Shown here: positions 46,039 through 53,591 of the stretch, piece by piece
Layout: the number at the start of each line of letters is the position of its first letter
Numbering within the stretch: position 1 is the stretch's first letter
From: Nevskia sp.
GTDB lineage: Bacteria; Pseudomonadota; Gammaproteobacteria; Nevskiales; Nevskiaceae
Length of the DNA: 64,000 nucleotides
Assembly (NCBI GenBank): GCA_021732745.1
Contig: JAKFUK010000004.1
Coordinates: forward strand, 248,001 to 312,000
Reading direction: 5' to 3'
Notes under the pieces: model-generated
The model's input: the letters and a program-made list of their open reading frames with translations, nothing else
The model's database searches: none
Told to the model about the DNA's origin: nothing
Translations under genes and position numbers: made by a program

Positions 46039-46128
46039 CGTAGGGTGGGCAAGCTTCACCTGCCCACCGATTCGCCAATCTTCAACGGCTGCGCTCCGCG
46101 TGGGCAGATGAAGCCTGCCCACCCTACG
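46039..46128. repeat. Palindromic repeat, family R3 (second copy)
   Basis: Arms CGTAGGGTGGGCA (46039-46051) and TGCCCACCCTACG (46116-46128) are exact complements, with inner CTGCCCAC/GTGGGCAG pairing as in the copy at 9060-9146. It sits between the MarR and thiolase genes. Confidence 0.85.
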
Positions 46129-46137
46129 GAAGACGGC

Positions 46138-47334
46138 TTACAGCAGCCCGACGATGCTGATCGCCGCCACGCCGTTGTAAGGCACGCCGCCGAGGTTGTG
46201 GCTCAAGCCCAAGGTCGGATTCTTGAGCTGGCGATCGCCGGCACGGCCGAGCAGTTGCAGGTAATGCTCGTAGACCATGCGCAGGCCGGTCGCGCCGATC
46301 GGGTGGCCGAAGCACTTGAGGCCGCCGTCGATCTGGCTCGGAATCGCGCCATCGGCGTTGTACTTGCCGTCGAGCACGTCGCGCCAGCCCTGACCGTCGT
46401 CCGACAGCCCGAGATCTTCCATGGTCACCAGTTCGGTGACCGAGAAGCAGTCGTGCACTTCGATCTGGCTCAATTCCTTGCGCGGATCGCGGATGCCGGC
46501 TTCGCGATAGGCCGACGCCGCAGCCATCCGGGTATTCGGCACGCTGGCGCCGTCCCAGTCGCTCATGCCGGATTCGCGGCCGGATGACGAGGCCAGCTGC
46601 AGCGCCTTGATCGACACCAGATCGTGCTTGCCGAGCGCCCGCGCAATTTCCGGCGTGGTGACAATCGCGACCGCTGCGCCATCGCTGACGCCGCAGCAGT
46701 CGAACACGCCCAGCGGCTCGGCGATCATCGGCGCTTTCAGGATGGTCTCCATCTCCACGGCCTTGCGCAGATGCGCCTTCGGGCTCTTGACGCCGTTCTG
46801 ATGGCTCTTCCACGACACCGTGGCCAGCGCGCGCTTGAACAATTCCTTGTCGACGCCGTACTTGGCGCGGTAACCGGCCGCCAATTGCGCAAAACCTGCG
46901 GGTGCGGAGCAATACGGCATCCACAGATCGTTCAGCGTGCCCTTGCCCGGCACCGGCAGACCGCCGTAACCGGTGTCCTTGAGCTTTTCGACACCCACGG
47001 CCAGCGCGATGTCGACGGCACCCGAGGCCACGGCGTAAGTCGCGCCTCTGAGCGCTTCGGTGCCGGTGGCGCACATGTTCTCCACACGAGTCACCGGAAT
47101 GCCCTGCAGGCGCAAGGCGGTTGCCAGCGGAATCGCCGAATTGCCGACGTTGACCGAGTCCAGTGCCGAGCCGAACCACGCGGCTTCGATCTGCTTGCGC
47201 TCGATGCCGGCGTCCTTCAGTGCTTCGAGGAACGCTTCATTGATCAGCTGTTCGCTGCCGACATCCCAGCGCTCGCCGAAACGCGAGCAGCCCATGCCGA
47301 GGATTGCGACCTTGTCCTTGATGCCAGTAGCCAT
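46138..47334 (-). CDS. Thiolase, SCP-x type
   Basis: A 398-residue thiolase-fold enzyme of the non-decarboxylating SCP-x/archaeal branch. The acyl-accepting Cys88 is in VENMCATGTEALRGA, the histidine is in GGLKCFGHPIGATG near residue 344, and HDCFSVTELVTMEDLG replaces the NEAFA motif of ordinary thiolases. Such enzymes cleave or form beta-keto acyl-CoA, often with a DUF35 partner. The upstream gene on the same strand carries exactly a DUF35-like domain, so a complex is likely, although the foldback element separates the genes. Confidence 0.85.
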   Translation of the reverse strand: MATGIKDKVAILGMGCSRFGERWDVGSEQLINEAFLEALKDAGIERKQIEAAWFGSALDSVNVGNSAIPLATALRLQGIPVTRVENMCATGTEALRGATYAVASGAVDIALAVGVEKLKDTGYGGLPVPGKGTLNDLWMPYCSAPAGFAQLAAGYRAKYGVDKELFKRALATVSWKSHQNGVKSPKAHLRKAVEMETILKAPMIAEPLGVFDCCGVSDGAAVAIVTTPEIARALGKHDLVSIKALQLASSSGRESGMSDWDGASVPNTRMAAASAYREAGIRDPRKELSQIEVHDCFSVTELVTMEDLGLSDDGQGWRDVLDGKYNADGAIPSQIDGGLKCFGHPIGATGLRMVYEHYLQLLGRAGDRQLKNPTLGLSHNLGGVPYNGVAAISIVGLL

Positions 47335-47351
47335 GTCTGTTCTCTCTTTTC

Positions 47352-47620
47352 AGGGTCTGTTAGCAATGACTTTGCTCGCTGCGTTGCAGGTCAAAAAGTC
47401 GCCGGGCGAGGCGCGAACCGCAGGCCATAGCCACCTATGGCCAAGGTTCGCAACGAAGTCCCGGCGGCTTTTTGGCCGCAACCCTTCGGGGCGGGATCGT
47501 TTTTGCCCATTGCTGCCTCTCTCGTCGCGCCAATGGATCGACCATTGGCCGCTCCTCGTTCGTTGCACTGGGCAAAAACGACCTCCGCCGCAGCGAGCAA
47601 AGTCATTGCTAACAGACCCT
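47352..47620. mobile_element. 269-bp foldback (MITE-like) element
   Basis: Perfect 32-bp terminal inverted repeats (47352-47383 and 47589-47620), beginning AGGGTCTGTTAGCAATGACT, enclose a non-coding core that holds nested hairpins: GCGAACC/GGTTCGC around GGCCATAG/CTATGGCC (47419-47452 region) and CCAATGG/CCATTGG further on. There is no open frame of its own and no obvious target duplication. This build fits a miniature inverted-repeat element or a large REP-like unit. It lies six bases from the stop of the fusion gene and between it and the thiolase gene. Confidence 0.7.
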
Positions 47621-47626
47621 AGGCGT

Positions 47627-49066
47627 TCAGCGAACCGGGGCCGCTTTCCAGAAGTAACGGCTGTAATGCCGCTTGCGATCGCGTGCCTTGACGCGGAACT
47701 GCATCGACAACCGGGTGCCGACTTCAAGGCCGGCCGAGCCGACTTCGACGATTTCCATCAGCAGCCGCGCGCCGACATCGAACTGCACGAGGCCGACGTA
47801 CAACGGCGGGGCGAGATAGAACTGCAACCAGTCGGCACTCCAGGTGGCGATCTGCCCACCCTGATCGGCGAGGCTGAACGGCGTCTGGCTGTCCGATGCG
47901 CCGCAGGACACGCAGTTCGGCAGGCGCGGGAACTGCACCGTGTTGCAAGCCTTGCACTGGCCGCCGACAAAGGCGTTGATCTGGTCCGAAGACCGGTAAT
48001 GCTGGGTCAGGGCGGCCTTGACGTCGGTTTCGGCGCGCATGCCCCAGTCGAGGTCGATTTCGCCCTCGAACGAAGCCATCTTCAGGTAGGCGGTTTCCGG
48101 AATCCGCGCGGCGATCGACTTCGCCAGCCCCATCGCCGGCTTGTGCGTGCCCTCGCCCATCTGGAAGGCCAGCACTTCGCAGCCCTGACCGAAGGCCGCG
48201 ACCAGGATCAGATCGCCCGGCTTGGCGTTTTCCAGCGCATGGATCAGCTGCAGCGGCGCGTGGGCGCTGCCGCAATCGCCGACCGTGCCGGCGAAATCCG
48301 GCAGCAGGCGTTCCGGCGCAATGCCGAGGGCCTTGGCGACCAGCTTGTCGGAGCCGCCCGGCGCACCGGCGAGGCCGAACCACTGCACGTCGGCGGCGCT
48401 CTTTCCGATCTTCGCCAGCAGCTTCTTGACCGCCGACGGTACGGCGCGCGACACGCCTTCATCGCGAATCCAGCGCTCTTCCCAGAAATAGTCGTGCTTC
48501 TCGCCTGTGGCGCGGAAGTGATCGACGAACAGATTGGTCAGCGATTCCCGACCGAGATAGGTGGCGATCGCGGCATCAGTGCCGACCTGAAGTGCGGCCG
48601 CGCCGGCACCGAAGTGGAATTCCTGAACGCTGGCCGGCTTCGCCGAACGGCGATCGGCGGCGAGCACCAATGAATCCCCTTCCGAAGTCGATTCCAGCGC
48701 CTGCGCCAATGCGCTCAAGCCCGAACGCAGCGAACCGCTGGCGTCGTTGCAGGAGGTGGATGTCGGCAGATCGAGCGCGCTGGCCACGATCGCGGCGTTG
48801 AGCAGATCGGCGAACGGCGCGGTGGTCGAAGCCAGGGTCAGCGCGGTGGGCTTGGCGCGGCCGTTGTCGCGGACGCAATCGCGGGCAGCAGCGACGGCGA
48901 GCGTGATCGCATCTTCGTCCCAGCTGCACAGGGCGCGCTCGCCCTTGCCCTGTCCCTTCAGGCCCGGCATCGCCCAGGCATGTGCGTCGGCGATCGCCGC
49001 GCGGCTCATTCTCAAGCGAGGGATGCAGGCACCGTACGATGCGATACCTTTTTTGTGCTGACTCAA
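47627..49066 (-). CDS. HMG-CoA synthase/KAS-III-like enzyme fused to a DUF35 zinc-ribbon/OB domain
   Basis: A 479-residue two-domain protein. Residues 1 to about 345 follow archaeal-type HMG-CoA synthases (IASYGACIPRLRM; CSWDEDAITLAVAAAR; nucleophile Cys106 in TSTSCNDASG; His269 in GSAHAPLQL), but the usual catalytic glutamate region reads STTAPF. Residues 365-479 form a DUF35 domain with zinc ribbon Cys371, Cys374, Cys385 and Cys388 and an OB fold. The start is TTG 49066 with GGAG 8 bases upstream. In archaea thiolase, DUF35 protein and HMG-CoA synthase form a channelling complex; here two are fused and the third is the next gene. The substrate is unknown. Confidence 0.82.
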   Translation of the reverse strand: MSQHKKGIASYGACIPRLRMSRAAIADAHAWAMPGLKGQGKGERALCSWDEDAITLAVAAARDCVRDNGRAKPTALTLASTTAPFADLLNAAIVASALDLPTSTSCNDASGSLRSGLSALAQALESTSEGDSLVLAADRRSAKPASVQEFHFGAGAAALQVGTDAAIATYLGRESLTNLFVDHFRATGEKHDYFWEERWIRDEGVSRAVPSAVKKLLAKIGKSAADVQWFGLAGAPGGSDKLVAKALGIAPERLLPDFAGTVGDCGSAHAPLQLIHALENAKPGDLILVAAFGQGCEVLAFQMGEGTHKPAMGLAKSIAARIPETAYLKMASFEGEIDLDWGMRAETDVKAALTQHYRSSDQINAFVGGQCKACNTVQFPRLPNCVSCGASDSQTPFSLADQGGQIATWSADWLQFYLAPPLYVGLVQFDVGARLLMEIVEVGSAGLEVGTRLSMQFRVKARDRKRHYSRYFWKAAPVR

Positions 49067-49137
49067 GACCTTGTCTCCGGCGCGTGCTGTCAAGGAAATC
49101 GGCAGCATCCGGACAAGCCTGCGGCGCGATTGTTTTC

Positions 49138-49166
49138 CGATACTGATACGGTACCATACGATATCG
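49138..49166. promoter_or_regulatory. Operator-like motif, site C (ATACGGTACCATACGAT)
   Basis: ATACGGTACCATACGAT (49147-49163) lies within a longer imperfect palindrome bounded by CGATA (49138) and TATCG (49166). It matches site D at 15 of 17 positions and site B at 13 of 17. It lies in the 189-base gap between the divergent HMGCS/DUF35 gene and the CitE-like gene. Confidence 0.65.
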
Positions 49167-49255
49167 CTGAAAGCCGCACGGCTGTCTTGCGTCCAAGGCT
49201 ATATTGACGGCCGCGCAAGCACCGGCGCTGTCCTGAACCCCGCTCGAATCGACCG

Positions 49256-50107
49256 ATGAAATCCCTCCTGTTCGTCCCTGCCGACAACGAACGCAAGCTC
49301 GCCAAGGCCCAGTCCTGCGGTGCCGATGCCCTGGTCTTCGATCTGGAGGATTCAGTGCTGCCGGCGCGCAAGCCGCTGGCCCGGCAGATGCTGGTCGAAT
49401 ACCTGAAGACCTACAGCGGCAGCAGTCAGGTCTGGATTCGGGTCAACGATCTGGCCTGCGGCGAAACCCTGGCCGATCTGGCGGCGGTGATCGGCAGCGC
49501 GCCGGTCGGCATCGTGCTGCCGAAGATCTTCGGGCCGGAATGCCTGGAGCGCGTCAGTCATTACCTCGACATGGCGGAAACCTCCGCCGGCCGACCGCTC
49601 GGTTCGACGACGATTCTCGCCGTCTGCACCGAAACCCCGGCCGCCGTGCTGCGCATGGGTGAAATGCCGAAAAAACCAATTCCGCGCCTGCGCGGCATGC
49701 TCTGGGGCGGCGAGGACCTGAGTTCGGCAATGGGTGCTGGCGATCCGCGCGCACCGGACGGCAGTTGGCGGCCGGTCTACGAATACGCGCGCAGCCAGTG
49801 CCTGCTGGCCTGCCATGCGCTCGGCGTCGAAGCGATCGACACCGTCTATGTCGACTTCAAGAATCCGGAAGGCTGTCGCGCCAACAGCACGGCCGCGCGC
49901 TATGACGGCTTCACTGGCAAGGTCGCGATCCATCCGGATCAGGTGCCGATCATCAACGCCGCGTTCAGCCCCAGCGAAGACGAGATCGCCTTTGCACGTC
50001 GGGTCCTCGAAGCCTTCGAGGGCGGTGCCGGCGCAGTGTCGCTGGACGGCAAGATGCTTGATGTTCCGCACCTGAAAGCCGCTCGCCGCCTGCTTGCTGG
50101 CGTCTGA
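49256..50107 (+). CDS. HpcH/HpaI-type aldolase, CitE-like lyase
   Basis: A 283-residue TIM-barrel CoA-ester lyase. The start KSLLFVPADNERKLAKA, the acidic metal motif ALVFDLEDSV near residue 26, MLWGGEDLSSAMGA near 150 and the AIHPDQVPIINAAF segment near 230 are typical of citrate lyase beta subunits and malyl/citramalyl-CoA lyases. No CitD or CitF subunits are near, so a stand-alone beta-hydroxyacyl-CoA lyase or thioesterase is likely. It is followed by CoA-transferase genes and shares site C with the divergent HMGCS-like gene. Confidence 0.85.
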   Translation: MKSLLFVPADNERKLAKAQSCGADALVFDLEDSVLPARKPLARQMLVEYLKTYSGSSQVWIRVNDLACGETLADLAAVIGSAPVGIVLPKIFGPECLERVSHYLDMAETSAGRPLGSTTILAVCTETPAAVLRMGEMPKKPIPRLRGMLWGGEDLSSAMGAGDPRAPDGSWRPVYEYARSQCLLACHALGVEAIDTVYVDFKNPEGCRANSTAARYDGFTGKVAIHPDQVPIINAAFSPSEDEIAFARRVLEAFEGGAGAVSLDGKMLDVPHLKAARRLLAGV

Positions 50108-50150
50108 AAACGACAAGAATCCGCTGATTTCCCCCGAGGAGCCGCCCCAG

Positions 50151-50888
50151 ATGTCCCGAAAGATCTACCCCGATGCCGCCAGTGCACTGGCCGGCATCAC
50201 CTTCGACGGCATGACCGTCATGTCCGGCGGCTTCGGCCTGTCCGGCATCCCGGAAAACCTGATCGTCGCCCTGCGTGACTCGGGCGCGAAGAACCTGACC
50301 GTGATCGGCAACAACGTCGGCTGCGACCACCACGGCATGTGGCTGGTGCTGGCCAACAACCAGATCAAGAAGGTGCTGGCCAGCTACGTCGGCGAGAACA
50401 AGATTCTCGAGAGCCGCTACATGAGTGGCGAGATCGAGATCGAATTCAATCCGCAGGGCACCTTGGCCGAGCGCATCCGCGCCGGTGGCGCTGGCATCCC
50501 GGCCTTCTACACGCGCACCGGCTACGGCACCAGGGTCGCCGAAGGCAAGGAAACGCGGCAGTTCCCGAATCCGGACGGCACGCTCGACTGGTATGTGATG
50601 GAAACCGGCCTTGTAGCCGACATCTCGCTGGTCAAGGCCTGGAAAGCGGACACCGAGGGCAACCTCGTCTACCGCAAGACCGCGCGCAACTTCAATCCGA
50701 TGATCGCCACCGCCGGCCGCATCACCATTGCCGAAGTCGAGGAAATCGTGCAGCCCGGCGAACTCGACCCGAACCAGATTCATACCCCCGGCATCTTCGT
50801 GCAGCGCCTGATCAAGGGCCCGAGCTACGTCAAGCACATCGAGCGCCTCACCACGCGGCCGCGCCCGGCAGCACAGGAGAACAACTAA
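50151..50888 (+). CDS. scoA: 3-oxoacid CoA-transferase, subunit A
   Basis: A 245-residue alpha subunit with the CoA-binding loop MSGGFGLSGIPENLI (residues 24-38) and FYTRTGYGT near 120. It belongs to the SCOT/AtoD group that moves CoA between succinyl-CoA and acetoacetate or 3-oxoadipate. ATG 50151 follows GAGGAG. Its TAA overlaps the subunit B start by one base. Confidence 0.92.
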   Translation: MSRKIYPDAASALAGITFDGMTVMSGGFGLSGIPENLIVALRDSGAKNLTVIGNNVGCDHHGMWLVLANNQIKKVLASYVGENKILESRYMSGEIEIEFNPQGTLAERIRAGGAGIPAFYTRTGYGTRVAEGKETRQFPNPDGTLDWYVMETGLVADISLVKAWKADTEGNLVYRKTARNFNPMIATAGRITIAEVEEIVQPGELDPNQIHTPGIFVQRLIKGPSYVKHIERLTTRPRPAAQENN

Positions 50889-51529
50889 TGGCCTGGAACC
50901 GTGACCAGATGGCCGCCCGCGCCGCCAAGGAACTGCGCGACGGCTACTACGTCAACCTCGGAATCGGCATTCCGACCTTGGTCGCCAACATGATCCCGGA
51001 AGGGATGACCGTCACGCTGCAAAGCGAGAACGGCATGCTCGGCATGGGTCCGTTCCCGTTCGAGGGCGAAGAGGACGCCGACCTGATCAACGCCGGCAAG
51101 CAGACCATCACCGAGCTGCCGCAGACCAGTTACTTCAGCAGCGCCGATTCATTCGGGATGATCCGCGGCGGCCATATCCAGTTGTCGATCCTTGGCGGCA
51201 TGCAGGTCGATGAGAAGGGCGATCTGGCCAACTGGATGGTGCCCGGCAAGATGATCAAGGGCATGGGCGGGGCGATGGATCTGGTCGCCGGCGTGCCGCG
51301 CGTGGTGGTGGTCATGGACCATCGCGAGAAGGGCGGCGACTCGAAGTTTCTCAAGGAATGCACGCTGCCGCTGACCGGCAAGGGTGTGGTTGATCTGCTG
51401 ATCACCGATCTCGCGGTATTCGAGATCGACCGTCGTGGCGGCGGAGTGAAGCTCACCGAACTCGCCGATGGTGTGACCCTTGATGAGCTGCGCGCCTGCA
51501 CTGAAGCCAGCTTCACCGTTGCGCTTTGA
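50888..51529 (+). CDS. scoB: 3-oxoacid CoA-transferase, subunit B
   Basis: A 213-residue beta subunit with LGIGIPTLVANMIPEGM near residue 24 and the catalytic glutamate in LQSENGMLGMGPFP (Glu near 47), followed by GGHIQLSILGGMQVDEKGDLANWMVPGK in outline. It is coupled to subunit A by a TAATG overlap. With the lyase upstream it can interconvert free oxoacids and CoA esters. Confidence 0.93.
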   Translation: MAWNRDQMAARAAKELRDGYYVNLGIGIPTLVANMIPEGMTVTLQSENGMLGMGPFPFEGEEDADLINAGKQTITELPQTSYFSSADSFGMIRGGHIQLSILGGMQVDEKGDLANWMVPGKMIKGMGGAMDLVAGVPRVVVVMDHREKGGDSKFLKECTLPLTGKGVVDLLITDLAVFEIDRRGGGVKLTELADGVTLDELRACTEASFTVAL

Positions 51530-51541
51530 GCTTTTCCAGGT

Positions 51542-51571
51542 GCAGCACCCCGTCTGAAGGCGGGGTGCTGC
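51542..51571 (+). terminator. Stem-loop after the CoA-transferase genes
   Basis: GCAGCACCCCG-TCTGAAGG-CGGGGTGCTGC has 11-bp perfect arms 12 bases after the scoB stop. The T-tract is poor (GCTTCTG), so it may be a weak intrinsic terminator or an mRNA end stabiliser. Confidence 0.6.
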
Positions 51572-51659
51572 GCTTCTGAAGGCTTGAATGCTGCGGTGCG
51601 ACACACTGATAGTGGTGGGCCGCAAAAAAACAAGCAGTGGTGCTTGCAATTAAAAAACA

Positions 51660-51676
51660 ATATGGCACCATACGAT
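51660..51676. promoter_or_regulatory. Operator-like motif, site D (ATATGGCACCATACGAT)
   Basis: The 17-mer differs from site C at only two positions. It follows an A-rich stretch (TTAAAAAACAA) that could belong to a promoter, in the 597-base gap upstream of the DUF1329-YCF48-DUF1302-RND genes. It is the only recognisable regulatory signal for that run. Confidence 0.6.
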
Positions 51677-52126
51677 TACGGTCAGAAAACGCCGCGCTGA
51701 AAATCTGTCGACGGCGGATGGCAAGACTCCGCCATCGGCGACAGACTGAAAGCCGGACCCGTTGCATTCAGCCGCAGCCGCGCGCTTCAACGTGGTCACC
51801 GCGAGACAGATGGTCCAAGTCTCCCGGGCAAGCGTCGAAGCAGTTCGTTTATCCGATGTCGATGCGGGAGGAGACCCAGCATGCACAGCGCAGCATTTCT
51901 GACCGTGACCGGTTGGGCCGCCTGCACGCGTGATGCCATTTCTCTGCCGTGCGGCCGTCGCAACGCTGCCTGCAAAGGTGGACGCGACCGGCATCTGAAT
52001 AATCGTTCGGAGCCGTACCTAAGTTTGGGGACTCCCCCCTTCGCGTAGCCAATCTTTGCCCACGCTGTCGGGCGACCCGGAGTCTTCGCCTGTCAAGTCG
52101 CGGTTTCCATCTGGAGGAGAAACACC
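51677..52126 (+). other. Long untranslated leader upstream of DUF1329 copy 2
   Basis: About 450 bases without a convincing gene. A hairpin with arms CTGTCG/CGACAG and GGCGGA/TCCGCC occupies 51705-51744. A 55-codon frame starts at ATG 51881 after GGAGGAG but has no coding character. The last part carries GGAGGAG just before the DUF1329 ATG. If transcription starts near site D, the mRNA has a leader of some 400 bases. Confidence 0.5.
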
Positions 52127-53518
52127 ATGCGCATCAGAAAGTACGATTTCGACTTTTCCCGCAGAAAGATGATGGCCAACGTCGCAGCCGGTGTCGGCGG
52201 CGGCGTGCTCGCCCCGGTCTGGCCGACCATTGCCGCCACCGGCGAAGTGACCAAGGCCTATCCGGACGAAGTCACGTCGATCGAAGTCAACACCAAGGGC
52301 AAGGTCAAGGTCGGTGACACGATCACCGCCGCCAACGTCGAATACGTCAAGCATCTGCTTGATCCGATCTTCGTCGAGCAGATCTCCAAGCACGGCCGCA
52401 AGGTCAAGATTCGTGCCCCCACGAAGAACATGACGTAGCTGTTCCCGCATGCCTACATGGAAGCCACGCTGAAGAATTACGGCAAGGCCAAGTTCGACGA
52501 CACCGGCAATGTTGTTGAAGCCGCCACCGGCGAACCGTGGATCGGCGGCAACCCGTTCCCGGACATCAAGACCGGCGACGAAGGCATCGCCAACCTGACC
52601 CTGAGCTGGGGCCGTCACGACATGTCGCAGTACGCCGTGCGCGACTTCGACGTCAACCCGGACGGCTCGCCTGCCTACACCTACGATTTCTTCTGGACCG
52701 AGCTGAACACCGCAGCCCGTACCGGCAAGGAAAAGTATTTCAAGGGCAAGAAGGACATGCTGCGCTTCCAGTCGGTGTTCTTCACGAGCCCGCAGGAACA
52801 GGCCGGTGCCTCGTTCCTGGTGCCGTGGTACTACGACCAGCGCAAGTTCCCGGAAATCTACGGCTACCTGCCGCAGTTCCGTCGCGTGCGCCAGTTCCCG
52901 GCCAACCAGCGCTTCGAACCGCTCGTCCCGGGCATCACGCTGTTCCTGTCCGACGCCTGGGCAGCCGGCGATCCGATGCGCACCTGGGGCAACACCAAGA
53001 TCGTCGGTCGCGAACCGCATCTGGCAGCCCTCGGCGGCAACTTCCGCGGTGAAGAGCACCCGAACTGGGAAAACGCCAGCCGTCATGGTGGCCAGAAAGG
53101 CCAGACCTTCATGGACTACACGATGGAACTCGTTCCCGAGTGCGTCGTGATCGAGTCGGAGCCGACGGGTTACCCGCGTGCCCCGGTCGGCAAGAAGAAG
53201 ATCTGGGTCGACGTCCGCAACGCGATGGTCATCGCCTACATCACCTATGACCGTCGCGGCGCGATCTGGAAGCAGGTCGATCCGGCGTTCGGTCCGCAGG
53301 TTCAGGGCAAGTTCGTCAACAAGGACGAAACTGGCCATCCGAACTGGTCGTGGACCTCGGTGCACATCCATGACATCCAGTCGAACCGCATGTCGCTGCT
53401 CAACCATGTGAAGCAGATTTCCGGCGGCTACTCCAGCAACTACTACAACCCGGACGAAAACTCCGTGTACGAGAAGTTCTGCACGCAGTCGGCAATCGCA
53501 CGACTCGGTACTGTCTAA
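52127..53518 (+). pseudogene. DUF1329 family protein, interrupted by an in-frame TAG (copy 2)
   Basis: A 463-codon frame with a twin-arginine signal (FSRRKMMANVAAGVGGGVLAP) and full DUF1329 sequence. Codon 104 is TAG (52436-52438), and the same frame resumes at once with LFPHAYMEATLKN and runs intact to the TAA at 53516-53518. Family alignment with copy 1 puts the stop opposite an Arg; a CAG-to-TAG change is the simplest origin. A strong ribosome site (GGAGGAG) precedes the ATG. The product would normally be an exported protein acting with DUF1302 and RND partners downstream. As written only a 103-residue fragment would be made. Confidence 0.87.
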
Positions 53519-53542
53519 AGCCGCCCTCCGGCTTGAGACTTT

Positions 53543-53575
53543 CCGCTCCGCCCGGCGCACTGCCGGGCGGAGCGG
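53543..53575 (+). promoter_or_regulatory. Strong intercistronic stem-loop
   Basis: CCGCTCCGCCCGGC-GCACT-GCCGGGCGGAGCGG gives 14-bp perfect arms directly between the DUF1329 stop and the AGGAG ribosome site of the YCF48-like gene. Only CTTTC follows. It may be a partial terminator that lowers expression of the downstream genes, or an RNase barrier. Confidence 0.7.
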
Positions 53576-53591
53576 CTTTCAGGAGAATGAT

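Noticed and set aside
47060-48673. A 537-codon plus-strand frame across the foldback element and the HMGCS-like gene
   Set aside because: It is antisense to genes with clear catalytic motifs and crosses the inverted repeat; no domain or ribosome site supports it.
51881-52048. A 55-codon frame after GGAGGAG upstream of DUF1329
   Set aside because: A good ribosome site only; the product is cysteine/arginine-rich without pattern and its base composition is not codon-like. It might be a leader peptide, but there is no support beyond the start.
52436-52438. TAG recoding to pyrrolysine or general stop reassignment
   Set aside because: Nearby genes end normally in TAG, TGA and TAA (for example dmpC with TAG, the RND gene with TGA), so the code looks standard; pyrrolysine genes are not seen and are not expected in such a host.
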